Shown here: piece after piece, positions 1 to 6,662 of the stretch
Layout of the letters: each line of letters opens with the position of its first letter
Position numbering within the stretch: position 1 is the first letter of the stretch
Assembly (NCBI GenBank): GCA_037439705.1
Contig: JBBIVP010000031.1
Span: forward strand, 1-8,885
From: JBBIVP01 sp037439705 [NCBI: bacterium]
GTDB lineage: Bacteria > JBBIVP01
Length of the DNA stretch: 8,885 nt
Direction: 5' to 3'
Position numbers and translations under genes: made by a program
The notes under the pieces: generated by a model
Databases searched by the model: none
What the model was told of the DNA's origin: nothing
What the model saw: only the letters and a program-made list of their open reading frames with translations

Positions 1-9
1 AATTTTATT

Positions 10-15
10 TATAAT
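10..15 (+). promoter_or_regulatory. Probable -10 box (TATAAT) of prmA, leaderless arrangement
   Basis: A perfect TATAAT lies only 8 bases before the prmA ATG at 24. Transcription from it would start at about 22-24, at or next to the start codon. No Shine-Dalgarno-like purine run lies between the box and the ATG. The matching -35 region would fall before the window begins, so it cannot be checked here. The box is seen; the leaderless mRNA is inference. Confidence 0.55.
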
Positions 16-23
16 CTCTTACA

Positions 24-899
24 ATGAAAAACTGGATAGAAGTGAAGATGTCAATAAAAAAAGGAATTGAAGATGAAATCGCATCTATACTCCTGAGCGA
101 AGGCTCACACGGAGTATTCACAAAAGAAAAGAAGTCGGAAACATTCTGGGATAATCCTCCGGAGATGATCGGAGATAATGTCCTTCTCTATGCCTATTTT
201 CTTACCGAACAGGAAAAAATTGAAACATTGAAAAAGATAAAAGAAAAATTTACAAATGTAATATCCGAGCTCTCAGTCAGCGTTCTCGGCGATGAGGAAC
301 TTTCAGAAAACTGGAAGTCTTATTTCAGAATAGTTGAAATCCTTGACTTTGCCATTGTTCCCTCATGGATGGAATATAAAGGGAATAAAATTCCTGTAAA
401 AATTACCTGTGGACTTGCCTTCGGAACAGGGACTCATCCCACCACAAGAACCTGCGCATATGCTGTTCAGAAATACCTAAAAAGAAATCCAGTAGAAAAA
501 ATGCTTGATGTAGGATGCGGGTCTGGAATTCTCACTATCATATCTGCAAAGATGGGAGTGAAAAGGTGTAGTGGAATTGATATAGATAGAAGGTGCGTTG
601 AGACATCAAAGTTTAATGCCATGAAAAACAGAGTAGCAGAAGTCACGGAATTTTTGCATACTTCAGTAGAAAATCTGAACGAAAGATTTCCGTTCATTGT
701 TGCTAACATTTACCATACCATTCTTATGGAACTCAAAAGCCATCTTTTAAATGCACTTGAAAAGAATGGAATTCTCATCCTCTCCGGAATTACTGAAGGG
801 TATAGAACCACTATCATCAATGAATTTACAAAAGAAACTGCACTTTTAGAATCCATAAAAGAAGATGGATGGATCACCCTTGTTCTCAAAAAAACTTGA
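24..899 (+). CDS. prmA: Ribosomal protein L11 methyltransferase PrmA
   Basis: SAM-dependent methyltransferase of 291 residues, about the family's usual length, expected to trimethylate ribosomal protein L11 in the cytoplasm. The N-terminal third is the L11-recognition part. It ends in DEELSENWKSYFR, near residues 90-102, which matches the DE.W...WK.yF signature of PrmA. GLAFGTGTHPTT (about 130-141) is the family hallmark. LDVGCGSGIL (about 161-170) is SAM motif I, followed by an acidic GIDID strand. VANIYHTILMEL stands at the usual VANI catalytic-loop position. The ATG at 24 follows a TATAAT box and has no ribosome binding site, so the mRNA may be leaderless. The stop TGA at 897-899 is 32 bases before porG. 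Function is assigned from established motifs and is close to certain; methylation of L11 itself is inferred from the family. Confidence 0.95.
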   Translation: MKNWIEVKMSIKKGIEDEIASILLSEGSHGVFTKEKKSETFWDNPPEMIGDNVLLYAYFLTEQEKIETLKKIKEKFTNVISELSVSVLGDEELSENWKSYFRIVEILDFAIVPSWMEYKGNKIPVKITCGLAFGTGTHPTTRTCAYAVQKYLKRNPVEKMLDVGCGSGILTIISAKMGVKRCSGIDIDRRCVETSKFNAMKNRVAEVTEFLHTSVENLNERFPFIVANIYHTILMELKSHLLNALEKNGILILSGITEGYRTTIINEFTKETALLESIKEDGWITLVLKKT

Positions 900-910
900 A
901 TAGTCAAAAT

Positions 911-916
911 TATAAG
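911..916 (+). promoter_or_regulatory. Possible -10 box (TATAAG) of the por operon
   Basis: TATAAG sits in the 32-base gap between prmA and porG, with 15 bases before the porG ATG at 932. Those bases are T-rich with no Shine-Dalgarno match, so a transcript starting near 922-924 would have a leader of only about 8-10 bases. I see no -35 match at the ideal spacing. The 10-mer AAAATTATAA (906-915) that contains most of the box recurs exactly at 7651-7660 before the aminotransferase gene. Read-through from prmA is an alternative source of porG transcription. Confidence 0.35.
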
Positions 917-931
917 ATTATTTTTTGTTTT

Positions 932-1504
932 ATGTTTGAAATAAGATTTCATGGAAGAGGCGGACAGGGCGTTGTAACGTGCGCTGACCTTCTTGCTACT
1001 GCTATAATTATGGAAGGAAGGTTCGCTCAGGCAAAACCGAGTTTTGGTTCAGAAAGAAGGGGAGCACCTGTTCAGGCTTTCCTGAGGATGGATGATAAAA
1101 AAATCGTAACAAGAAGTGATATATACAATCCCGATGCTCTAATCATTCTTGACCCTCTTCTTGGAGCGGAACCCGAGACCCTTAAAGGTTTGAAAGAAGG
1201 AGGTCTGATAGTTTTAAATACTGCAAAAACCATTGAAGAAGTAATTAAAAAATTAAACTTTAAAGGAACCTATTGTGTTGTGAATGCTACAGAAATCGCT
1301 GTCGAAAAAATAAAAATTCCGGTTGCAAACACTGCTATACTCGGAGCATTTCTTAAAGTAAAACCCATTGTATCAAAGAAAACTATAACGGAATTTTATG
1401 AAGAAAGGTTTGGAAAAATGGGCGAGAAAAATTATGAGGCTTTTGAATTAGCTTATGAAAAAGCAGTGATAGGAAACTTAAATGGCCAACGAAAAATGGC
1501 ATGA
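932..1504 (+). CDS. porG: Pyruvate:ferredoxin oxidoreductase, gamma subunit PorG
   Basis: The gamma chain (190 residues) of the four-subunit 2-oxoacid:ferredoxin oxidoreductase that converts pyruvate and CoA to acetyl-CoA and CO2 while reducing ferredoxin. The family motifs are clear: GRGGQG at residues 8-13, P.FG.ERRGAPV at 36-47, and PVANTAILGAF from about residue 130. The frame is open back to an ATG at 869 inside prmA, but that would add 21 residues lacking family similarity and overlap prmA by 31 bases. MFEIRFHGRGGQG at 932 is the standard PorG start. No Shine-Dalgarno precedes it. The 3' end overlaps porD by 23 bases. The gene order gamma-delta-alpha-beta is that of Thermotoga and Pyrococcus por operons. 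Pyruvate rather than another 2-oxoacid is inferred mainly from PorA and PorB. Confidence 0.93.
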   Translation: MFEIRFHGRGGQGVVTCADLLATAIIMEGRFAQAKPSFGSERRGAPVQAFLRMDDKKIVTRSDIYNPDALIILDPLLGAEPETLKGLKEGGLIVLNTAKTIEEVIKKLNFKGTYCVVNATEIAVEKIKIPVANTAILGAFLKVKPIVSKKTITEFYEERFGKMGEKNYEAFELAYEKAVIGNLNGQRKMA

Positions 1505-1763
1505 GATAAATCCGGGAGCAATTATAGATAGACCCGGAAGTTCAAAAGAAAACAAAACAGGAAACTGGAGGACCTTCAGACCTGTAACTGATAAAAAGAA
1601 ATGCATAAAATGTGCTATCTGCTGGCTTTTCTGCCCCGACAATTCAAGAATCATGGTTGAAAACGGATATTTTGATGTCAATCTGACATATTGCAAGGGT
1701 TGTGGAATATGTGCTGAAGAATGTCCTACTGATGCAATAGAAATGGTAATGGAGGAGTGGTAA
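1482..1763 (+). CDS. porD: Pyruvate:ferredoxin oxidoreductase, delta subunit PorD (2x[4Fe-4S])
   Basis: A small ferredoxin-like subunit (93 residues) that carries electrons from the catalytic subunits to external ferredoxin. Two complete [4Fe-4S] motifs are visible: C41, C44, C47, C51-P and C71, C74, C77, C81-P. The upstream GNWRTFRPV (27-35) is typical of PorD chains and distinguishes it from a free bacterial ferredoxin. A weak AGGA (1471-1474) lies 7 bases before the ATG. The start is nested 23 bases inside porG. The stop TAA (1761-1763) shares its last base with the porA ATG, so translation is probably coupled through the operon. The assignment is strong because the gene lies between the gamma and alpha genes. 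Confidence 0.94.
   Translation: MANEKWHEINPGAIIDRPGSSKENKTGNWRTFRPVTDKKKCIKCAICWLFCPDNSRIMVENGYFDVNLTYCKGCGICAEECPTDAIEMVMEEW
1751..1757 (+). promoter_or_regulatory. Strong ribosome binding site that fixes the porA start
   Basis: GGAGGAG lies 5 bases before the ATG at 1763. The frame is open to a GTG at 1757, but that codon overlaps this Shine-Dalgarno sequence. The ATG at 1763 is therefore the start to use. Confidence 0.8.
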
Positions 1764-2932
1764 TGCCTGTAAAAGCAATTGAGGTTTCCTTTGCCATCTC
1801 GGAAGCAGTGAAACTTGCAGATGTGGATGTAGTTTCTGCCTATCCAATTACTCCACAAACACATATAGTTGAAAGGCTTTCGTCAATTATTGCTAACGGA
1901 GAACTGGATGCTGAATTCATACTTGTTGAATCTGAACATACTGCAATGAGTGCCTGCATAGGAGCTGCAGCAGTTGGAGCGAGAACATTTACATCCACAT
2001 CATCGCAAGGACTTGCTTTAATGTCAGAAATGCTATACATTGCCTCTGGTTTAAGACTTCCGATAGTAATGGCAGTTGCCAACAGGGCTCTTTCCGCTCC
2101 AATAAATATATGGAACGACCACAGCGATATAATGGCACAGAGAGATTGTGGATGGATTCAACTGTTTGCTGAAAACGGTCAGGAAACATTTGATATGATT
2201 TTACAGGCATACAGAATAGGAGAGGACAAAAGAGTGCATCTCCCTGTATGTGTAAACCTTGATGGTTTCATTCTAACCCATGTGACCGAACCAATTGGTA
2301 TTCCCGAGGAGAGCGAAGTGCGGAAATTTCTCGGGAAAAAATTTGAACCCCTTCTCAGACTCCATCCCGATAATCCAATAACCATGGGACCTGTGGGACA
2401 TCCGGATATCTACACAGAGGTGAAAAAGGCGCAGGAGATGGCACTCTTCGGTTCAAAAAAGGTTATTTTGGAAGTATGGGATGAATTTGAAAAAATTTTT
2501 GGAAGAAAATATTCACCAATAAAAAAATATCTTGCTGATGATGCTGAAATACTTTTCCTTATGATGGGCGGAATAGCAGAAACAGCAACTATTGCAATTG
2601 AGGAATTAAGAAATAAAGGGATTAAAGCAGGACTTCTTTCATTAAAATTGTGGAGACCCTTCCCGTTTGAAGAACTGTTTTCAAGCGTTAAAAATGCAAA
2701 AATCCTCATAGTTATAGACAGGGCTATTTCTTTCGGAGGTCCTCCGGGTCCTTTATATTCGGAGGTTCGCTCTGCACTTTACGGAAAAAACGGCAACCTT
2801 CAGATTTATGGATTTATTATGGGACTTGGTGGAAGGGATGTAAAAGTGGAAAATTTTCTTGAAGCATACGAAAGAACCAGAAGATGTTCTCAGGAACCAG
2901 GAAAAGCAGAGATTATAGGGTTGAGAGAATGA
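1763..2932 (+). CDS. porA: Pyruvate:ferredoxin oxidoreductase, alpha subunit PorA
   Basis: The alpha chain (389 residues from the ATG) carries the pyrimidine-binding TPP half and the substrate pocket. YPITPQT at residues 27-33 holds the conserved substrate-contacting threonine. ESEHTAMSA begins at 56 with the glutamates expected near the cofactor, followed by TSTSSQGLALMSE. NRALSAPINIWNDHSD is the stretch typical of pyruvate-type enzymes and includes the arginine expected to hold the carboxylate; DGFILTH follows. The C-terminal part (about 260-389) is the domain with GRDV near its end. The ATG overlaps the porD stop by one base (TAATG), and the stop overlaps the porB start as ATGA at 2929-2932. 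The neighbouring subunits make the identity secure. Related 2-ketoisovalerate enzymes share the fold, so the pyruvate preference is a motif-based inference. Confidence 0.93.
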   Translation: MPVKAIEVSFAISEAVKLADVDVVSAYPITPQTHIVERLSSIIANGELDAEFILVESEHTAMSACIGAAAVGARTFTSTSSQGLALMSEMLYIASGLRLPIVMAVANRALSAPINIWNDHSDIMAQRDCGWIQLFAENGQETFDMILQAYRIGEDKRVHLPVCVNLDGFILTHVTEPIGIPEESEVRKFLGKKFEPLLRLHPDNPITMGPVGHPDIYTEVKKAQEMALFGSKKVILEVWDEFEKIFGRKYSPIKKYLADDAEILFLMMGGIAETATIAIEELRNKGIKAGLLSLKLWRPFPFEELFSSVKNAKILIVIDRAISFGGPPGPLYSEVRSALYGKNGNLQIYGFIMGLGGRDVKVENFLEAYERTRRCSQEPGKAEIIGLRE

Positions 2933-3876
2933 GAAAACTAACACCAGAAGAAAGAGAACTTATAAAGTTTGCAAAAGCACTCACAAGGGATGAATTCTTT
3001 GAAAGGGGACATAGAGCATGCCAGGGCTGTGGTCCTGCACTTGGAATGAGGCTGATAACAAAAACTCTCGGAAAGGACACGGTCGTTTCAATGGTCACTG
3101 GATGCATGGAAATAATATCATCATATTACCCTGATACTGCCTGGAAAATCCCATGGCTTCATGCTGCCTTCGAAGTAGCCGCTTCTGTGGCATCGGGCAT
3201 GGAAGCAGGTTTTAAAGTATTAATGAGAAAAGAAAAACTTCCACAAAGGGATATAACTGTTGTAGCCATCGGAGGAGACGGTGGAACTGCAGATATAGGG
3301 TTGCAGGCATTATCAGGAGCACTGGAAAGAGGGCATAAATTTATATACATCTGCTATGACAATGAAGCATATATGAACACAGGTATTCAGAGGTCAAGCC
3401 TTACCCCATTTCATGCATGGACAACAACATCTCCAGCAGGTAAAAAAAGTAAGGGACAGCCTGTATGGAAAAAGAACGTGCCAGAAATTGTGGCTGCTCA
3501 CAGAACTCCCTATGTAGCCACCTGCTCCATAGCATTTCCAATGGACTTCATAGACAAGTTGAAAAAAGCGAAAGAGGTGAATGGCCCAACTTATTTACAT
3601 TTGCTTGCACCCTGCCCCCTGGGATGGAGGCATCCCAGTGATATAACGATAAAAATTGCAAGACTTGCAGTTGAAACCTGCTTTTTCCCTCTTTACGAAA
3701 TTGAAAACGGAAAATACAGAATCACATATTTCCCGGAGGAACTCCTTCCATTAAAGGAATACATGAGGCTTCAGGGAAGGTTCAACCATTTAACCGATGA
3801 GGACATTCAAGAGATAGAAAAAATAGTAAGAGAAGAATGGGAGCTTTTAAAAAGAAAAGCAGAGTTTTTCAAATAG
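2929..3876 (+). CDS. porB: Pyruvate:ferredoxin oxidoreductase, beta subunit PorB
   Basis: The beta chain (315 residues) holds the TPP diphosphate-binding half and one [4Fe-4S] cluster. Its four expected cysteine ligands are visible: C31 and C34 (CQGC), C59 (TGCME) and C199 (VATCS). The TPP/Mg motif starts at GGDGGTADIG (115-124) and continues to N145 and NTGIQRS (150-156). TTTSPAGKKSKGQ (about 165-177) is typical of pyruvate-type PorB. The frame is open back to an ATG at 2884 inside porA, but the added 15 residues have no family match, whereas the ATG at 2929 forms an ATGA overlap with the porA stop. A modest AGGG (2917-2920) precedes it. It completes the porGDAB set; nothing essential appears missing, so the enzyme should be functional. 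Confidence 0.94.
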   Translation: MRKLTPEERELIKFAKALTRDEFFERGHRACQGCGPALGMRLITKTLGKDTVVSMVTGCMEIISSYYPDTAWKIPWLHAAFEVAASVASGMEAGFKVLMRKEKLPQRDITVVAIGGDGGTADIGLQALSGALERGHKFIYICYDNEAYMNTGIQRSSLTPFHAWTTTSPAGKKSKGQPVWKKNVPEIVAAHRTPYVATCSIAFPMDFIDKLKKAKEVNGPTYLHLLAPCPLGWRHPSDITIKIARLAVETCFFPLYEIENGKYRITYFPEELLPLKEYMRLQGRFNHLTDEDIQEIEKIVREEWELLKRKAEFFK

Positions 3877-3882
3877 GAGGAG
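3876..3882 (+). promoter_or_regulatory. Strong ribosome binding site of trxA
   Basis: GGAGGAG (3876-3882) is part of TAGGAGGAG, which begins with the porB stop codon (3874-3876). It stands 3 bases before the trxA ATG at 3886, close spacing but a near-consensus core. It indicates that trxA is translated from the por mRNA. Confidence 0.7.
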
Positions 3883-3885
3883 TCA

Positions 3886-4203
3886 ATGAGTGAAGTAATT
3901 GAATATAAAGGAGAAAAATTTGACGAAATAGTGGCATCAGAAATACCGTGCATGGTGGACTTCTGGGCTCCATGGTGTGGACCATGCAGAATGATAGCAC
4001 CTGTAATTGAAGAGATAGCAAGGGAAATGAAGGGAAACATGAAGGTTGTAAAGGTAAATGTTGACGATTATCCTGAGCTCGCAGAGAGATTTGGAATAAT
4101 GAGCATTCCCACCCTTCTTTTTTTCAAAAATGGAGAAATTAAAGGGAAAATTGTAGGGGCGGTTCCCAAAAGGGAAATTTTAAAAAAGCTCAACGAGATT
4201 TAA
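3886..4203 (+). CDS. trxA: Thioredoxin
   Basis: A canonical single-domain thioredoxin (105 residues) that reduces protein disulfides in the cytoplasm. The active site is WCGPC (W30, C31, C34) within FWAPWCGPCR. The buried aspartate D25 is present, and the cis-proline is P75 in SIPT. No signal peptide is seen, so it is not a periplasmic DsbE-like protein. An extra cysteine at residue 22 lies just before the central strand; its role is unknown. The gene begins 9 bases after porB with a strong ribosome binding site, so it is almost certainly the last gene of the por operon. A link to keeping the oxygen- and thiol-sensitive oxidoreductase reduced is inference only; a general thioredoxin that happens to share the operon is equally possible. 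Confidence 0.93.
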   Translation: MSEVIEYKGEKFDEIVASEIPCMVDFWAPWCGPCRMIAPVIEEIAREMKGNMKVVKVNVDDYPELAERFGIMSIPTLLFFKNGEIKGKIVGAVPKREILKKLNEI

Positions 4204-4241
4204 AGATACTCTTTTAAACAACTAAAAGCATTTCTCTTAAT

Positions 4242-4270
4242 TTTACTTTCCATTTAAAAATTGGTATATT
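4242..4270 (+). promoter_or_regulatory. Probable promoter of the cysS operon, leaderless arrangement
   Basis: TTTACT (4242-4247, 4 of 6 matches to TTGACA) and TATATT (4265-4270) are separated by an ideal 17 bases, within the 73-base gap between trxA and cysS. Only 6 bases separate the -10 box from the cysS ATG at 4277, so transcription should begin at the start codon. No Shine-Dalgarno is present. The gap is too short for a T-box leader. The elements are seen; their activity is inferred. Confidence 0.55.
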
Positions 4271-4276
4271 TTTAAC

Positions 4277-5710
4277 ATGGGAATAAGTCTTTATAATACT
4301 CTCTCAGGGGAGAAAGAAAAGTTTGAACCAATATCTAATGGAAAAGTAGGAATTTATGTGTGCGGGGTCACAGTTTATGACCTATGTCACATAGGACATG
4401 CCAGGTCACAAATAGTTTTTGATGTAATTGTAAGGTATCTGAGATACAGGGGTTATGAGGTGAAATATGTAAGAAATTTTACGGATATTGATGATAAAAT
4501 TATAAAAAGGGCAAAGGAAGAGAATCTGAGCTGGAAAGAGGTTGCTGAAAAATATATTAGAGAATTTTATAACGATTTTGACAGACTTTTTATGATAAAA
4601 CCGGATGTGGAACCAAGAGTAACCGAACATATAGAGGACATCATAAATGTGGTAAAACTGCTCGTTGAGAAGGGATATGGATATGTCGTGGACGGCAATG
4701 TTTACTTTTCGGTAAAAAGGTTTAAAGAATACGGAAAACTTTCAAAAAGGTCAATTGAAGAGATGCTCGCTGGAGCAAGGGTTGAGCCAGATGAAAAAAA
4801 AGAAGACCCGCTTGATTTTGCGCTCTGGAAGAAGAGCAAAGAAGGAGAACCAGGATGGGATAGTCCGTGGGGAAAAGGCAGACCGGGCTGGCACATTGAA
4901 TGTACTGTGATGAGTACAAAATACCTCGGAAAATCTTTTGACATTCACGGTGGAGGAATGGACTTGATCTTTCCACACCATGAAAATGAGATCGCACAGG
5001 CTGAGTGCGCCTTCGGGCAGAGGTATGTAAAATACTGGCTTCACAACGGATTTGTAAACATAAACAAGGAAAAGATGTCAAAATCCACAGGATTATTTTT
5101 CACAATAAGAGATGTTTTGAAAAAAACAGATCCTGAAGTTTTAAGATTTTTTCTTCTTTCTAAACATTACAGAAGTCCTCTTGATTTTTCTGAAGAAGGA
5201 TTGAAAGAAACATGGAGGGCTCTTATAAGGTTTTATGGAAGCCTTCTTCAAATAAAGGAAAAACTAAAAGATTACCCGTTGAAAGAACGATGTGAAGAAA
5301 GAGAGGTAAACTCCTTTCTGGAAAAATTTATTTCTGCTATGGATGATGATTTTAATACTGCAAGGGCAATCGGGATTATATTTGAAACATTATCTTATAT
5401 CTCGTCTATCAAAAATCCACAAATCCTCGGAGGATGCTATGCTAAATTTATCAGAGACATTAAAGAAATATCGGGAATTTTCGGGGTTTTCATGAGCGAA
5501 CCCGAAGAATTTTTTTTAAGAACAAACAAAATTATGGCTGAGGTTAAAAATGTAGATATAAAAAAAGTAGAGAAAATGATAAATCAAAGAGCGGAATTCA
5601 GAAAAATGAAAAACTTTGAAAAGGCAGATGAAATAAGGGAAAAATTAAAGGAGATGGGAATTGTCCTTGAAGATACTCCTACCGGAACAAGATGGAGGTT
5701 TGAAATATGA
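4277..5710 (+). CDS. cysS: Cysteinyl-tRNA synthetase
   Basis: A class I aminoacyl-tRNA synthetase (477 residues) that charges tRNA-Cys with cysteine using ATP in the cytoplasm. The HIGH signature is exact at residues 38-41, and KMSKS is at 266-270. The four zinc ligands that select cysteine are present as C29, C209, H234 (in FPHHENE) and E238, essentially at E. coli CysS spacing. The C-terminal region, rich in charged helices, ends in ADEIREKLKEMGIVLEDTPTGTRW, the usual anticodon-recognition tail. Length is typical of the family. The start ATG has a -10 box 6 bases upstream and no ribosome binding site. The stop overlaps the next start as ATGA (5707-5710), so cysS leads a multi-gene transcript. 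No specific regulator is visible. Confidence 0.97.
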   Translation: MGISLYNTLSGEKEKFEPISNGKVGIYVCGVTVYDLCHIGHARSQIVFDVIVRYLRYRGYEVKYVRNFTDIDDKIIKRAKEENLSWKEVAEKYIREFYNDFDRLFMIKPDVEPRVTEHIEDIINVVKLLVEKGYGYVVDGNVYFSVKRFKEYGKLSKRSIEEMLAGARVEPDEKKEDPLDFALWKKSKEGEPGWDSPWGKGRPGWHIECTVMSTKYLGKSFDIHGGGMDLIFPHHENEIAQAECAFGQRYVKYWLHNGFVNINKEKMSKSTGLFFTIRDVLKKTDPEVLRFFLLSKHYRSPLDFSEEGLKETWRALIRFYGSLLQIKEKLKDYPLKERCEEREVNSFLEKFISAMDDDFNTARAIGIIFETLSYISSIKNPQILGGCYAKFIRDIKEISGIFGVFMSEPEEFFLRTNKIMAEVKNVDIKKVEKMINQRAEFRKMKNFEKADEIREKLKEMGIVLEDTPTGTRWRFEI

Positions 5711-6291
5711 AAATTTTTTTACCCCTTATTGTCATTTTAATTGAACCCCAATCCATTGAAAAGAGTCCCGATTTCCTGGCGGGAAAACCGGTTATTCTTT
5801 CCATTGACAAAAATAATATGGAAGGAGGTGCAATGGCAGGGATACTCATCAATTCACCCATTGAAAAGGTATTTGATGTCCTCAAAGACGCTTCAAAATT
5901 TCGCCTTTTCATGCCATCCGTAGATAAGGTGGAAGTGATAGAAGAAAAAGAAAACTACCAAATTGTTCGCTTTTATGTAAAAAAGGCTTTTGTTTCCATT
6001 TCACACGCCCTCAAAAGAGAATTTGACAGGGAAAACTGGGAAATAAGATGGATAAACTACGATGACACATTTCAGTTAATAAGGGGGTTCTGGAGATTAA
6101 AGCCTTTTGATGGTAAAACAATAGCAATATATTACATCTATCTTAAACCCGGATTTATGATTCCGCAGATTATAGTGGATTACCTTGAGGAAAAGAGTCT
6201 TCCTGATATGCTCATCGCTGTTAAAAACAGAATTGAAAAGGGCTACGAGAAAAAGGAAGAAAAGAAGGGCAAAAAGGTTTACGAATTCTGA
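5707..6291 (+). CDS. SRPBCC/START-fold protein with hydrophobic N-terminus
   Basis: A 194-residue protein with a probable SRPBCC (START-like, polyketide cyclase/Coq10 type) domain from about residue 44 to 180. The typical opening is seen as an INSPIEKVFDVLKD strand and helix, then FRLFMPSVDKVEVIEE. This matches the common pattern i.ap.e.V...l.D...f..f.P.v..v..le of ligand-binding helix-grip proteins. Residues 3-12 (IFLPLIVILI) after MK look like a short export signal or anchor, but no clear cleavage site follows. The last 20 residues are highly charged. The ATGA overlap with cysS favours the start at 5707. An internal ATG at 5833 (residue 43) is preceded by AAGGAGG and would give a cytosolic form of 152 residues. 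The ligand is unknown; binding of a lipid or other hydrophobic molecule is only a fold-based guess. The next gene starts 2 bases after the stop. Confidence 0.7.
   Translation: MKIFLPLIVILIEPQSIEKSPDFLAGKPVILSIDKNNMEGGAMAGILINSPIEKVFDVLKDASKFRLFMPSVDKVEVIEEKENYQIVRFYVKKAFVSISHALKREFDRENWEIRWINYDDTFQLIRGFWRLKPFDGKTIAIYYIYLKPGFMIPQIIVDYLEEKSLPDMLIAVKNRIEKGYEKKEEKKGKKVYEF
5822..5828 (+). promoter_or_regulatory. Internal Shine-Dalgarno-like site before an in-frame ATG
   Basis: AAGGAGG stands 4 bases before an in-frame ATG at 5833 within the SRPBCC gene. It is one of the best ribosome-binding matches in the window. It may start a shorter form without the hydrophobic N-terminus, or it may be chance, since the bases also encode Glu-Gly-Gly. 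Confidence 0.35.
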
Positions 6292-6293
6292 AA

Positions 6294-6662
6294 ATGGAAG
6301 GGATTCTCATATCTTTTTCTATACTTTTTTTAACGATCGGGATTTTTTACCTTGTAATGTCAAAAAAAATTCTTTTGAAAATCATCATTTCATTAACCTC
6401 AATTTTTTTCTTTTTCTTATTTGGCATCACAGGAATCGGTATTATGGGATATAAAAATCTGTTAAAAGAAGAAGTAATTGCGCAAGTGCGTGCTGAAAGT
6501 ATTGAAAATTTCGTGATATTATATGTGAATTTTCCTGGAGAGGAAAAAGAAAATATCTATGTTAGAAGAGAAACTCAAGAAAAAAAATGGGGAATTTCAG
6601 CAAATTTCTTGAAATGGAAAAAATGGTTGAGTTTCCTTGGTTTCGGGATATCCCATTTATGA
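6294..6662 (+). CDS. Small two-TM membrane protein, N-terminal part of a frame-disrupted gene
   Basis: The open frame encodes 122 residues. Two membrane helices are evident, at about 4-21 and 28-50, the second very phenylalanine-rich. A soluble part follows with WGISANFLKWKKWLSFLGFG near residues 100-118. This recalls a family of small two-TM proteins of unknown function, often loosely labelled cation/multidrug efflux pump, whose soluble part contains W.iDaR.lKW...l.lLGl. In that family the conserved region continues beyond this point, but here the frame stops at 6660-6662. The continuation is found in another frame up to 6822 (see next entry). Skipping one G of the GGG run at 6645-6647 gives one uninterrupted product of 175 residues. 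It follows the SRPBCC gene by 2 bases with only a weak ribosome binding site. The family match is from memory and moderate; the transporter label is not supported. Confidence 0.55.
   Translation: MEGILISFSILFLTIGIFYLVMSKKILLKIIISLTSIFFFFLFGITGIGIMGYKNLLKEEVIAQVRAESIENFVILYVNFPGEEKENIYVRRETQEKKWGISANFLKWKKWLSFLGFGISHL

Noticed and set aside
1757-1762. GTG at 1757 as the porA start
   Set aside because: It overlaps the Shine-Dalgarno GGAGGAG. The ATG at 1763 has proper spacing and matches the usual PorA N-terminus.
1478-1864. Antisense open frame of 128 codons opposite porD/porA
   Set aside because: It lies wholly opposite well-supported Por genes, shows no recognisable motif and has no promoter or ribosome binding site of note. 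It is a shadow of the coding strand.
2884-2928. ATG at 2884 as the porB start
   Set aside because: It lies deep inside porA and adds 15 residues with no family likeness. The ATGA overlap at 2929 is the natural start.
4199-4218. Inverted TTTAAAGA / TCTTTTAAA after trxA as a terminator
   Set aside because: The match is imperfect and all A/T-rich with a short loop, it overlaps the stop codon, and no clean T-run follows. Too weak to call an intrinsic terminator.
4204-4276. T-box or other riboswitch leader for cysS
   Set aside because: The gap is only 73 bases, contains no T-box-like conserved sequence or stable stem, and the predicted transcription start is at the ATG.
4722-5081. Antisense open frame of 119 codons within cysS
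   Set aside because: It is opposite the conserved catalytic core of CysS, and its composition is that of a reverse-strand shadow.
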